Assembly: GCA_002361615.1 (NCBI GenBank)
Contig: DETK01000032.1
Span: 51,847 to 115,846, forward strand
DNA: 64,000 nt
Direction of reading: 5' to 3'
Source of the DNA: Bacteroidales bacterium UBA3290
Lineage (GTDB): Bacteria; Bacteroidota; Bacteroidia; Bacteroidales; UBA932
The notes beneath the pieces were generated by a model. It was given only the letters and a program-made list of their open reading frames with translations. It had not been told where the DNA came from and made no database searches. Shown piece after piece: positions 7,213 through 15,125 of the stretch. A program made the position numbers and the translations under genes. Positions within the stretch are counted from its first letter, which is position 1. Every line of letters starts with the position of its first letter.

Positions 7213-9569
7213 CCATTTATCCGTTAGGCGCGTTGCCCGAGGAAAAGTATCCGGAGGCAGGAGGGAAGGCGAAAGGGCTGGATCTGCTGGTCAGGCATCA
7301 GTTTACGGTCCCAAAGGGATTTGTCATAACCGAAACGGATCCGTTGGATGAAGAGGCCGTTTATCGGGCATTCGATGCTTTGGATGTCCCACAGGTTTCG
7401 GTGCGTTCCTCAGCTTCCAATGAAGATCAGGCCGGGGCTTCCAATGCCGGCCAATACGAGACTTGCCTGTTCGTGGACCGCAGCCATCTGCTGGAGAGCA
7501 TCAAGAAGTGCCTGGCTTCCCTGCATTCCCTGCGGGTAAGGGATTATGCCCGGCGCTTTGATCTGGGCAAGGGAACGATGAGTGTCGTCGTCCAGGAGAT
7601 AATCGACAGCGAAAAAGCTGGGGTACTGTTCACGGCCAGTCCGAACAAGGGCTCGGACCTGTTGATCGAAGCCGTTGAAGGACAAGGAGAAAATCTGGTT
7701 TCCGGACAGGTTGCGGCCCATCGCTATGAGATTTCCCGTAAATGCTACCGTCCTTGCCGTGATGAACTGCTCAGCGAGGATGAGGTCCGGCTGCTCTATG
7801 AGACCGGGAAAAAGATAAGGTCCACGTTCGGGGAAGAAGTGGATGTCGAGTGGGCGATCAAGGGCGGGCAGCTGTTCCTGCTGCAGATGCGCCCCATTAC
7901 GACGGAAATCATCAACATCGAGGAATTCGACCGGGACGATGACGTGACCGGACATCTGTTTACCAAAAGGAATGTCGGTGAAATGATGCCGGGTGCCGTC
8001 ACCCCGCTGACTTTGTCCACCTCTGCGGAAGCCATCGACTACGGCATGCGTTACATGCTCGCCAAGGCCGGTGTCTACAAGACGCCTTATGACGAAGAAC
8101 CCCTGCGGCTGATATCCTCCATATCGGGGCATCTGTTCTTCGATATGAACCTGCTTTACAACATGTACGCAAGGGTGGGCATCGCCGACCCGCAGTCGAT
8201 GAACCTTTCCATTATGGGGGAATACCACGACTATCCTCCCGTAACCGCCCCCTTTGCCAGTCAGCCCATCCGCATCCTCAATTCCATCCGCTTCCTGAAC
8301 TATGTGTTCTCGGGCCATCGGGCGATGAAAAAGCTGGATGCGCTGCTGACCCGCGTGCACTTCTGTGAAACGACTTCCGCCAAGGAGTTGTACAAGTGCA
8401 TCGATGAGAATCTCGCCTTGCTGGATGAAAGCCTCATCTACCATTACGCCTCTTCCGCCTATTCCGGCAGCGCTACCAGTACCCTGTACAGGATGGTCGA
8501 CAAGTATTTCCCGGATAAGAAGGAGTATCAGTCTTTCCTGTCGCATCTGCTGAGCGGGATTCCGAACATTGAAAGCGCGGATATCCTGTCCCGGCTGCAG
8601 GATATGGCGATCCTGATCAAGCAGCAGGACCCGAAAGCCGCAGACCTTCAGGCTGCCGGATTGCTGGCTTTCATCCAAAGTCACGCGGAAATCGACGGAC
8701 TGTATCAGGAATTCCTGCGGCTCCATGGCCACCGCTGCATCAAGGAGGCGGAGTTGCGCAGCAAGCCGTGGCGGGAAGATCCGGTTCCGCTGATGAACTA
8801 TCTGTCGAGCATCATCCGCTCCCCGATGAATCTGGTGCAGGGAGAGGAAAAGATAGACTATCGGAAGGAATTCGCCTTTGTCCGGAATCCCTTGCTGAAG
8901 GCCGCTTCCATCATCTATGCCAAGAAAGCCCGGCAGGCCGTCGTCGACAGGGAATACACGAAATCGCGTTTGATCGAACTCATCGACCGCTTCAAGACCC
9001 AGTATGCCCGGCTGGCCACCTTGCTGGTGGCAGACAAAAGGCTCGGCGATACGGATCAGATCTATTTCCTGACGCACGAGGAGATAGGTCAGCTTCTCGA
9101 GGACGACAACCGTCTTGCGGAAATCGCGGTAAGAAGGCGGAAAGCCAACGCCATCCAGGAGACCTTGTCCTTCGACGATATCTACATCGGCAAACCTGTC
9201 GCGGATGTCTTTGCGGGAGAGCTGGATGAAGACGTGATCACCGGCGTTCCCGTTTCCAACGGAGAATGTGAGGGGATCGTCCGTATCGTTCATTCCATCG
9301 AAGATGCAAACCAGCTCCAGCGCGGAGAGATCATGGTGGCCCGTTTCACGGACATCGGCTGGACGCCCTATTATTCGGTCGTCAACGGTCTGATCACCGA
9401 GATCGGCTCATCCCTGTCGCACGGCGCCGTTGTCGCAAGGGAATACGGCCTTCCGGCCATCGTCAACGTCAAAGGCGCCACGAAACGGCTGAAAAACGGC
9501 GACCACATCATCATGAACGCCAGCACCGGTACGATAACGGTCACCGCCGACGGCGTCGCCGCCGCCTGA
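7209..9569 (+). CDS. PEP synthase/rifampicin phosphotransferase-like enzyme
   Basis: Predicted dikinase-type phosphotransferase of 786 residues. The N-terminal ATP-grasp PPDK_N domain spans about residues 1-230: GGKAKGLDLL, then SVRSSASNEDQAGAS, then GVLFTASP, closing with LLQMRPITTE. A helical middle region follows. A C-terminal swivelling PEP-utiliser domain starts near residue 690 and carries SSLSHGAVVARE, whose His738 is the expected phosphorylated residue. There is no C-terminal PEP-binding TIM barrel, so this is not a true PEP synthase or PPDK. The domain set matches rifampicin phosphotransferase (Rph) and the uncharacterised animal 'PEP synthase-like' proteins. It overlaps the lipocalin-like gene by ATGA. 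The acceptor is unknown. Confidence 0.8.
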   Translation: MTIYPLGALPEEKYPEAGGKAKGLDLLVRHQFTVPKGFVITETDPLDEEAVYRAFDALDVPQVSVRSSASNEDQAGASNAGQYETCLFVDRSHLLESIKKCLASLHSLRVRDYARRFDLGKGTMSVVVQEIIDSEKAGVLFTASPNKGSDLLIEAVEGQGENLVSGQVAAHRYEISRKCYRPCRDELLSEDEVRLLYETGKKIRSTFGEEVDVEWAIKGGQLFLLQMRPITTEIINIEEFDRDDDVTGHLFTKRNVGEMMPGAVTPLTLSTSAEAIDYGMRYMLAKAGVYKTPYDEEPLRLISSISGHLFFDMNLLYNMYARVGIADPQSMNLSIMGEYHDYPPVTAPFASQPIRILNSIRFLNYVFSGHRAMKKLDALLTRVHFCETTSAKELYKCIDENLALLDESLIYHYASSAYSGSATSTLYRMVDKYFPDKKEYQSFLSHLLSGIPNIESADILSRLQDMAILIKQQDPKAADLQAAGLLAFIQSHAEIDGLYQEFLRLHGHRCIKEAELRSKPWREDPVPLMNYLSSIIRSPMNLVQGEEKIDYRKEFAFVRNPLLKAASIIYAKKARQAVVDREYTKSRLIELIDRFKTQYARLATLLVADKRLGDTDQIYFLTHEEIGQLLEDDNRLAEIAVRRRKANAIQETLSFDDIYIGKPVADVFAGELDEDVITGVPVSNGECEGIVRIVHSIEDANQLQRGEIMVARFTDIGWTPYYSVVNGLITEIGSSLSHGAVVAREYGLPAIVNVKGATKRLKNGDHIIMNASTGTITVTADGVAAA

Positions 9570-9602
9570 CGGAATCGTTGTTACAAACTCTTGTTCTCCC
9601 GT

Positions 9603-9725
9603 TCCTTGCGCTGCAACGGACGCAACTGATTTACAGCACCTTACAGAAAGTGATCCCCCTTGTTTCAAGGGGGATCACTTTGCGTAAATGGCTGATGGTC
9701 AGTTGCGTCCGTTGCAGCGCAAGGA
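9603..9725. repeat. Nested palindrome, MITE-like or terminator
   Basis: A 26-base perfect inverted repeat (9604-9629 with 9699-9724, beginning CCTTGCGCTGCAACGG) extends by one more T:A pair. It encloses a second perfect 16-base hairpin (9647-9662 with 9666-9681, AAAGTGATCCCCCTTG, loop TTT). The 17-base segments between the two stems can pair partly, so the whole 123 bases can fold into one long hairpin. It lies between two convergent genes (phosphotransferase and guaA). No transposase is present and no target-site duplication was recognised. A non-autonomous element and a large bidirectional terminator are both possible. Confidence 0.85.
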
Positions 9726-9737
9726 GGGAGGAAACGC

Positions 9738-11264
9738 TTATTCCCACTCGATCGTTGCCGGCGGTTTGGAGGAGATGTCGTAGACGACGCGGTTGATGCC
9801 GCGGACGTGGCGGATGATGTCGTTGGAGACGCGGGCCAGGAAATCGTAGGGCAGGGGGTACCAGTCGGCGGTCATGCCGTCGGTCGAGGTGACCGCCCGG
9901 AGTGCAGCAGTGTATTCGTAAGTCCTTTCATCTCCCATCACGCCCACGCTCTTGACCGGAAGGAGGATCGTACCGGCCTGCCAGATCTTGTCGTAGAGAC
10001 CGTCGGCGCGGAGTGCGTCGATGTAGATCTTGTCGGCGTCGCGCAGGATTTCCAGTTTTTCGAAGGTGACTTCGCCCAGCACCCGGATGGCCAGGGACGG
10101 GCCGGGGAAAGGATGGCGGCCGATGAGCGAGGCGGGGATGCCGAGCGCCCGGCCTACACGTCGCACTTCGTCCTTGAAGAGCATGCGCAGGGGCTCCACG
10201 ATCTTAAGGTTCATCTTTTCGGGAAGGCCGCCCACATTGTGGTGGCTCTTGATCTTGGCGGCCTGGCCGCCGATGGCGGCCGACTCGATGACGTCGGGAT
10301 AGATGGTGCCCTGGGCAAGCCAGCGGGCACCTTCCACGCGCCGGGCTTCCGCTTCGAACACGTCGATGAAGGTCTTGCCGATGGCTTTGCGCTTGGCTTC
10401 GGGTTCCGTGAGGCCCGCGAGGGCCGTCAGGAAACGATCGCCGGCATCGACGCCCGTGACGTTGAGGCCCATGCCGCGGTAGGATTCGAGGACTTCCGTA
10501 AACTCGTTGCGGCGCAGCAGGCCATTGTCCACGAAGATGCAGTGGAGCCGTTCGCCGATGGCTTTGTGGAGCAGGACGGCGGCGACGGTGGAGTCGACGC
10601 CGCCGCTCAGGCCGAGGATGACCTTGTCGCTGCCGATCTCACGGTGGAGCGCATCGACGGTGGTGTCGATGAACGAGGCGGGGGTCCAGTCGCCGCAGCA
10701 GCCGCAGATGGTCTTGACGAAATTGGCGAGGATCCGCGAGCCGTATTCGGTATGGTAGACTTCCGGATGGAATTGCACGGCATAGGTCTTCTCGCCGTAG
10801 ATGCGATAGGCGGCGTTGACGACGCTCCGGGTTGATGCCAGGACCGTCGAATTGTCGGGCAGGGCCGTGATGGTGTCACCGTGCGACATCCAGACCTGGC
10901 TCGTCGGCGGGACCCCGTCGAAGAGTGGATCGCGCTGTTTTACTTCCAGTTCGGCGCGGCCGTATTCGCGGGAGCCTGCGCTCTCGACGCTGCCGCCGTA
11001 GTGGTGGGCAAGGTACTGGGCGCCGTAGCAGATGCCCAGCAGCGGCAGGCGGCCTTTGATGCCGCGCAGGTCCACCTGCGGTGCATCGGGCGCCGTGACG
11101 GAGCACGGGCTGCCGGAGAGGATGACGCCTTTGACGCTGTCGTCCAGCGCGGGAATCTTGTTGAAGGGATGGATTTCGCAGTAAACGTTGAGTTCACGGA
11201 GCCGGCGTCCGATCAGCTGGGTAACCTGGGAGCCGAAGTCGAGGATGATAATCTTTTCAACCAT
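9738..11264 (-). CDS. guaA: GMP synthase (glutamine-hydrolysing)
   Basis: Converts XMP to GMP using ATP and glutamine-derived ammonia; cytosolic, 508 residues. The N-terminal class I amidotransferase has nucleophile Cys79 in LGICYGAQY plus His166 and Glu168 in QFHPEVYH. The ATP pyrophosphatase P-loop SGGVDS lies at 220-225. The C-terminal dimerisation domain ends in the invariant family terminus PPATIEWE. The start at 11264 (MVEKIIILDFGSQ) is the family start; the longer open frame upstream is antisense to typA. A -7 box ends only four bases before this ATG, so the mRNA may be leaderless. Confidence 0.96.
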   Translation of the reverse strand: MVEKIIILDFGSQVTQLIGRRLRELNVYCEIHPFNKIPALDDSVKGVILSGSPCSVTAPDAPQVDLRGIKGRLPLLGICYGAQYLAHHYGGSVESAGSREYGRAELEVKQRDPLFDGVPPTSQVWMSHGDTITALPDNSTVLASTRSVVNAAYRIYGEKTYAVQFHPEVYHTEYGSRILANFVKTICGCCGDWTPASFIDTTVDALHREIGSDKVILGLSGGVDSTVAAVLLHKAIGERLHCIFVDNGLLRRNEFTEVLESYRGMGLNVTGVDAGDRFLTALAGLTEPEAKRKAIGKTFIDVFEAEARRVEGARWLAQGTIYPDVIESAAIGGQAAKIKSHHNVGGLPEKMNLKIVEPLRMLFKDEVRRVGRALGIPASLIGRHPFPGPSLAIRVLGEVTFEKLEILRDADKIYIDALRADGLYDKIWQAGTILLPVKSVGVMGDERTYEYTAALRAVTSTDGMTADWYPLPYDFLARVSNDIIRHVRGINRVVYDISSKPPATIEWE

Positions 11265-11268
11265 AGTG

Positions 11269-11276
11269 CAAAAGTA
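11269..11276 (-). promoter_or_regulatory. -7 box (TACTTTTG) of guaA
   Basis: TACTTTTG on the minus strand is followed by CACT and then the guaA ATG. With the usual position of the TAnnTTTG box, transcription would start at or next to the A of the start codon. The same TTTTGCACTATG block precedes the helicase gene at 36138. Confidence 0.7.
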
Positions 11277-11319
11277 CGAAACAGTTTCTTGAAATTGCGA
11301 GATTATTTCTACTTTTGCG

Positions 11320-11327
11320 CCTTCAAT
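11320..11327 (+). promoter_or_regulatory. -7 box (TACTTTTG) of typA
   Basis: The box ends 15 bases before the typA ATG at 11343. A TTG at 11295-11297 could be a -33 element, although the 22-base spacing is slightly long. Together with the guaA box this forms a compact divergent promoter region. Confidence 0.65.
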
Positions 11328-11342
11328 GAGAAGCAAGACAGT

Positions 11343-13142
11343 ATGCAAGCCATCAGAAACATAGCGATCATCGCCCACGTGGACCACGGCAAGACCACCC
11401 TCGTGGACCGGATGATCTATCAGGCCCGGCTTACCCGCAAGGCGGAAGACCTGGGCGAATTGATCCTCGACAACAACGACCTGGAGCGTGAGCGCGGCAT
11501 CACGATCCTGGCCAAGAACGTTTCCGTCCCCTATAAGGACGTGAAGATCAATATCATCGACACCCCGGGCCACGCTGATTTCGGCGGTGAGGTGGAGCGG
11601 GTGCTCAATATGGCCGATGGCGTACTGCTGCTGGTCGATGCGTTCGAAGGCACGATGCCCCAGACGCGCTTCGTCTTGGAGAAGGCCCTCCAGATGGGCA
11701 AGAAGCCCATCGTGGTGATCAACAAGGTGGACAAGCAGGGCTGCCGTCCCGACGAGGTGAACGAACAGGTGTTCGACCTGATGTTCTCGCTCAATGCGAC
11801 GGAAGAACAACTCGACTTCAAGACCGTTTACGGCAGCGCCAAGCAGGGCTGGATGTCGCTCGACTGGCGCAATCCCACGACCGACATCACGCCTCTGCTC
11901 GACACCATCATCGAAGAGATTCCCGCACCGGAGATTGTGGAAGGAACGCCGCAGATGCTCATCTCTTCGCTCGAGTATTCGCCCTATGTGGGCCGGATTG
12001 CCGTCGGGCGTGTCACCCGCGGTTCGCTCCGCGCCGGCATGCCGGTGTCGTTGTGCAAGCGCTACGACATCGTGGAGAAGCAGAAAGTCAAGGACTTGAT
12101 GGTCTTCGAGGGACTGGAGAAAAAGAAAGTGGAAGAAGTCCGTTGCGGCGACATCTGCGCCGTGGTGGGCATCGACGGCTTTGAAATCGGCGACACCATC
12201 GCCGACTTCGAGAATCCCGAAGCCCTTCCGCCCATCGCCGTGGACGAACCGACCATGAGTATGCTCTTCACGATCAACGATTCGCCGTTCTTCGGCCGTG
12301 AAGGCAAATTCGTGACTTCGCGCCATATCAAGGAGCGCCTGGAGCGCGAGCTGGAGAAAAACCTGGCGCTGCGCGTGAAGCCCGGCGTCAATGCTGACTC
12401 CTTCGTGGTGTACGGCCGCGGCGTGCTGCATCTTTCGATTCTGATCGAGACCATGCGGCGCGAAGGTTTCGAACTGCAGGTGGGCCAGCCCCGCGTGCTT
12501 GACAAGACCATCGGCGGCAAGCGCTGCGAGCCGATCGAGTGCCTGACCATCGATGTGCCCGAGGAGTTTGTCGGACGTGCCATCGAGATGACGACCCGGC
12601 GCAAGGGCGCGCTCATCCACATGGAAAGCCGTGGCGACCGCACCCATCTCGAATTCGAGATTCCGGCCCGCGGCCTGATGGGCCTGCGCAGCAACCTGCT
12701 GACCGCCACGCAGGGCGAAGCGGTCGTGGCGCACCGCTTCAAGGATTACGAGCCGTACAAGGGCGAGATCGAGAAGCGTACCAACGGTTCGCTTGTGGCG
12801 CATGAGACGGGCATTGCCGTGGCCTATGCGATGGACAAGCTCCAGGACCGCGGCCGTTATTTCATCGACCCGGGCGAGGAGGTCTATGCCGGTCAGGTGG
12901 TCGGCGAGCACATCCGCGACTTCGACCTGGTGATCAACATCTGCAAGACCAAGAAACTGACCAACGTACGGGCCGCCGGCACCGACGAGAAGGTGATGCT
13001 TCCGCCGCCCGTCCGTTTCAGCCTCGAAGAGGCACTGGAGTACATCCAGGAGGACGAACTGGTGGAGGTAACGCCTAAGTCGATGCGGATGAGGAAGATT
13101 ATTCTCGACGAAACCGAAAGAAAAAGAGCGTCGAGAAACTAA
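11343..13142 (+). CDS. typA: Translational GTPase TypA/BipA
   Basis: Ribosome-associated GTPase of 599 residues, related to EF-G and LepA, involved in 50S assembly and stress or cold adaptation. G1 is AHVDHGKT at residues 11-18, G3 is DTPGHADF and G4 is NKVDKQ. The EF-G-like domains and the TypA-specific C-terminal domain follow (e.g. RGLMGLRSNLLTATQG and KSMRMRKIILDE). The ATG at 11343 is the family start. The open frame further upstream overlaps guaA on the opposite strand and is rejected. The gene is divergent from guaA with 78 bases between start codons. Confidence 0.96.
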   Translation: MQAIRNIAIIAHVDHGKTTLVDRMIYQARLTRKAEDLGELILDNNDLERERGITILAKNVSVPYKDVKINIIDTPGHADFGGEVERVLNMADGVLLLVDAFEGTMPQTRFVLEKALQMGKKPIVVINKVDKQGCRPDEVNEQVFDLMFSLNATEEQLDFKTVYGSAKQGWMSLDWRNPTTDITPLLDTIIEEIPAPEIVEGTPQMLISSLEYSPYVGRIAVGRVTRGSLRAGMPVSLCKRYDIVEKQKVKDLMVFEGLEKKKVEEVRCGDICAVVGIDGFEIGDTIADFENPEALPPIAVDEPTMSMLFTINDSPFFGREGKFVTSRHIKERLERELEKNLALRVKPGVNADSFVVYGRGVLHLSILIETMRREGFELQVGQPRVLDKTIGGKRCEPIECLTIDVPEEFVGRAIEMTTRRKGALIHMESRGDRTHLEFEIPARGLMGLRSNLLTATQGEAVVAHRFKDYEPYKGEIEKRTNGSLVAHETGIAVAYAMDKLQDRGRYFIDPGEEVYAGQVVGEHIRDFDLVINICKTKKLTNVRAAGTDEKVMLPPPVRFSLEEALEYIQEDELVEVTPKSMRMRKIILDETERKRASRN

Positions 13143-13159
13143 AGTTTAAAATATTTTGC

Positions 13160-13167
13160 TATATTTG
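13160..13167 (+). promoter_or_regulatory. -7 box (TATATTTG) of yceD-rpmF
   Basis: TATATTTG lies 19 bases before the yceD ATG, immediately after the typA stop, so the ribosomal protein pair can be transcribed separately from typA. Confidence 0.75.
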
Positions 13168-13186
13168 CAGCCCCAATTTTTCCGCC

Positions 13187-13726
13187 ATGGACAGATTGAA
13201 TCAAGATATCATCATTCCCATCAAGGGTTTACCGCTGGGAGAGAGTTCATTCCGGTTTGAAATTGGGGAACCGTTCTTTCAAGCGTTCGAGAACCGTCAG
13301 ATCAAGGATGCGGACTGCAGCGTGATGGTCAGCGTGAAGCGCTACCAGACCCTGCTCGAGATCACCTGCCGGGTCGGAGGCTTCGTCGTGGTCGAGTGCG
13401 ACCGTTGTCTGGAAGACCTGACCCTGAAGGTGGACATCGAACCCCACCTGACCGTCGGCTTCGGCTCCGTCGATGTGGACGACGAAAGTGCGGACGATGA
13501 CGTGCTGGTCATCGACCGCAGCGAAAGTGAGCTCAACCTCAACCAGTTCGTCTACGACTACATCTGCCTGGGCCTTCCGCTGGTGAAGGTGCATCCCGAA
13601 GGGAAATGCAATCCCGAGATGCTCCGCTACATCTCCGAATCCGAAGGCCAGCAGACGGGCCCCGAAGGGGAGGCCGTCCGTCCTTTCGAAGGTTTGAAAG
13701 ATTTGTTGGAAAACAAAAACAATTAA
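13187..13726 (+). CDS. YceD/DUF177 family protein
   Basis: A 179-residue acidic protein of the DUF177 (YceD) family, encoded almost universally upstream of rpmF and implicated in 23S rRNA accumulation. The family core ECDRCLEDLTLKV, with a CxxC pair, is visible near the middle; the second half is strongly acidic (VDVDDESADDDVLVID). The N-terminus MDRLNQDIIIPIKGLPLGE is typical of Bacteroidota members. It has its own promoter and is followed 14 bases later by rpmF, so the two are co-transcribed. Molecular function remains incompletely known. Confidence 0.9.
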   Translation: MDRLNQDIIIPIKGLPLGESSFRFEIGEPFFQAFENRQIKDADCSVMVSVKRYQTLLEITCRVGGFVVVECDRCLEDLTLKVDIEPHLTVGFGSVDVDDESADDDVLVIDRSESELNLNQFVYDYICLGLPLVKVHPEGKCNPEMLRYISESEGQQTGPEGEAVRPFEGLKDLLENKNN

Positions 13727-13740
13727 AATAAAAGGAAAAA

Positions 13741-13923
13741 ATGGCACATCCGAAACACAAGATCTCGAAGCAGCGCCGAGATAAGAGAAGAACCCACGAC
13801 AAAGCCGTTGTCCCTCAGCTGGCTACCTGCCCGAACTGCGGTGCTACCGTCATGTATCACCACGTCTGCCCTGAGTGCGGCTTCTACCGTGGCCGTCAGA
13901 TCATCAACAAGACCGTTGCCTAA
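13741..13923 (+). CDS. rpmF: 50S ribosomal protein L32
   Basis: Ribosomal protein bL32 of 60 residues. The basic N-terminus AHPKHKISKQRRDKRRTH is diagnostic. Two CxxC pairs (CPNC and CPEC) form the zinc-ribbon version of L32. A consensus terminator follows the stop by about 20 bases, closing the yceD-rpmF unit. Confidence 0.97.
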   Translation: MAHPKHKISKQRRDKRRTHDKAVVPQLATCPNCGATVMYHHVCPECGFYRGRQIINKTVA

Positions 13924-13943
13924 TCTGACCGAATCGTTTAAAT

Positions 13944-13966
13944 AAGCCGGCCAGACCGGCTTTTTT
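13944..13966 (+). terminator. Terminator after rpmF
   Basis: AAGCCGG, 5-base loop, CCGGCTT, then a run of T residues: a classical intrinsic terminator placed 20 bases after the L32 stop. Confidence 0.9.
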
Positions 13967-14111
13967 AATTATGGAGACCCGCGCCTTCAGGCGCTAGCGG
14001 AGGCCGTTGCGGGAGACTGTGCGATAGCAGGCCGTAGCGGCAGGGTTTACTCCCGATGGTCGTGCTCTCGCCTGCGGCTCGGGTGGGGCAGCGCCCCGTA
14101 GATGTAGATTA
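13967..14111. other. GC-rich intergenic segment with small hairpins
   Basis: About 145 bases between the rpmF terminator and tRNA-Arg with no supported gene. It holds the palindrome GCGCCT-TC-AGGCGC (13981-13994) and GGGGC-AGC-GCCCC (14085-14097). No -7 box was found close to the tRNA. I cannot assign a function. Confidence 0.5.
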
Positions 14112-14183
14112 GGCCCTGTAGTTCAACGGATAGAATGGAGGTTTCCTAAACCTTAGATGGCGGTTCGATTCCGCCCGGGGCTA
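14112..14183 (+). tRNA. tRNA-Arg(CCT)
   Basis: A 72-base cloverleaf. The acceptor GGCCCTG pairs with CGGGGCT (one G-T and one T-G wobble), anticodon stem GAGGT/ACCTT encloses loop TTCCTAA (anticodon CCT), and the T-arm reads GGCGGTTCGATTCCGCC. CCA is not encoded. A terminator hairpin follows, shared with the end of convergent xerD. Confidence 0.93.
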
Positions 14184-14188
14184 CAAGA

Positions 14189-14216
14189 AAGCGAGGTATC
14201 AAGCCTCGCTTTTTTC
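14189..14216. terminator. Bidirectional terminator, tRNA-Arg/xerD
   Basis: AAGCGAGG, 7-base loop, CCTCGCTT followed by T residues on the plus strand and A residues before the stem. The xerD stop codon (14199-14201) lies inside the loop, so the one hairpin appears to serve both convergent transcripts. Confidence 0.8.
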
Positions 14217-15125
14217 GTAATCCCGGGCCGGGTGGTATTTCAGGATGGTATCCTGCCACTTGCGGGTGTCGATGTGGGTATAGATCTCGGTGGTGAGGAT
14301 GCTTTCGTGGCCGAGCATCTGCTGGACGACGCGCAGGTCGGCGCCATTTTCGACCAGATGGGTGGCGAAGCTGTGGCGGAAGGTGTGCGGGGAGATTTCC
14401 TTGGAGATGCCGGCCATGCGTGCCTGTTCCTTCACGAGATTGAAGACCGCTACGCGGGAGAGTTTCCCGCCGCGGTGGTTGAGGAAAAGGATGTCTTCGG
14501 CCGCTTTCTGAACCGGACCGGTATCGCGCTGCTGGCGGTAGAGCCGGATGGCCTTGATGGCCGGATCGCCGATGGGCACGAGCCGCTGCTTGCTCCCTTT
14601 GCCCATGACGCGGATGAACTGTTCGTCCAGGAACAGGTCCGAGATCCGCAGGTTCACCAGTTCGCTCACGCGTAATCCACACGAATACAGCACTTCCAGT
14701 ATGCAGCGGTTGCGATGTCCTCCGGGCTGCGACAAGTCCACGGAGTCGAGAATCCGCATAACCTCTTCGACCGACAGGACGGTCGGCAGATAGGGGTTGA
14801 TCTTGGGGGAAGCGAGTTTGTCGCAGGGGTTCTGCGTCAGTTTTCCTTCCGCATCGAGGAAGCGGTACAGCGCCTTGATGGAGCTGATGATGCGGGCCTG
14901 CGAGCGTTTGGTCACCCCTGCATCCACCTGCTCTTCGAGAAAACGGTCGATCTGCTCCGTCGTGGCGGCGGCCGGTTCCGTAGCCTCGCGCCGCAGCACC
15001 GCGAAGTATTTCTGTACGTCGGAGGCGTAAGCCGCGATGGTATTGGGCGACATCGAGCGCTCGAGCTTCAGGTGGGCCTTGAAGTCGAGCAGCGTGGTTT
15101 CGTAACTGTCAGCGTGATTGCGCAT
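14199..15125 (-). CDS. xerD: Site-specific tyrosine recombinase XerD-like
   Basis: Tyrosine recombinase of 308 residues for resolving chromosome dimers at dif with XerC. All catalytic residues are visible: Arg152 (GLRVSEL), Lys176 (MGKGSK), His247 and Arg250 (HTFRHSFATH), His273 (LGHESI) and nucleophile Tyr282 (EIYTH). The N-terminal SAM-like core-binding domain spans about residues 5-95. Start chosen at 15125 (MRNHADSYETT); the longer frame overlaps nth completely. The start overlaps the nth stop by 17 bases, making it the last gene of ftsE-nth-xerD. Although it lies next to a tRNA, length, motifs and operon context fit a housekeeping Xer rather than an island integrase. Confidence 0.9.
   Translation of the reverse strand: MRNHADSYETTLLDFKAHLKLERSMSPNTIAAYASDVQKYFAVLRREATEPAAATTEQIDRFLEEQVDAGVTKRSQARIISSIKALYRFLDAEGKLTQNPCDKLASPKINPYLPTVLSVEEVMRILDSVDLSQPGGHRNRCILEVLYSCGLRVSELVNLRISDLFLDEQFIRVMGKGSKQRLVPIGDPAIKAIRLYRQQRDTGPVQKAAEDILFLNHRGGKLSRVAVFNLVKEQARMAGISKEISPHTFRHSFATHLVENGADLRVVQQMLGHESILTTEIYTHIDTRKWQDTILKYHPARDYEKSEA

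Noticed and set aside
7209..9569. Annotation as genuine phosphoenolpyruvate synthase (ppsA)
   Set aside because: The C-terminal PEP/pyruvate-binding barrel is missing and the His-swivel domain is at the C-terminus, as in rifampicin phosphotransferase-like enzymes.
9604..9724. CRISPR or phage attachment site reading of the palindrome
   Set aside because: There are only two inverted arms, no spaced direct repeats, no cas genes and no integrase beside it.
9738..12911. A 1057-codon open frame on the minus strand extending guaA far upstream
   Set aside because: Only the first part encodes GuaA, whose family start is at 11264. The rest is antisense to typA and lacks any family motif; GC-rich codon use leaves the opposite strand free of stops.
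14112..15125. tRNA-Arg next to a tyrosine recombinase, the usual signature of an integrated island
   Set aside because: The recombinase is XerD-like in length and motifs, overlaps nth in a housekeeping operon, and no repeated tRNA end or cargo genes are present.
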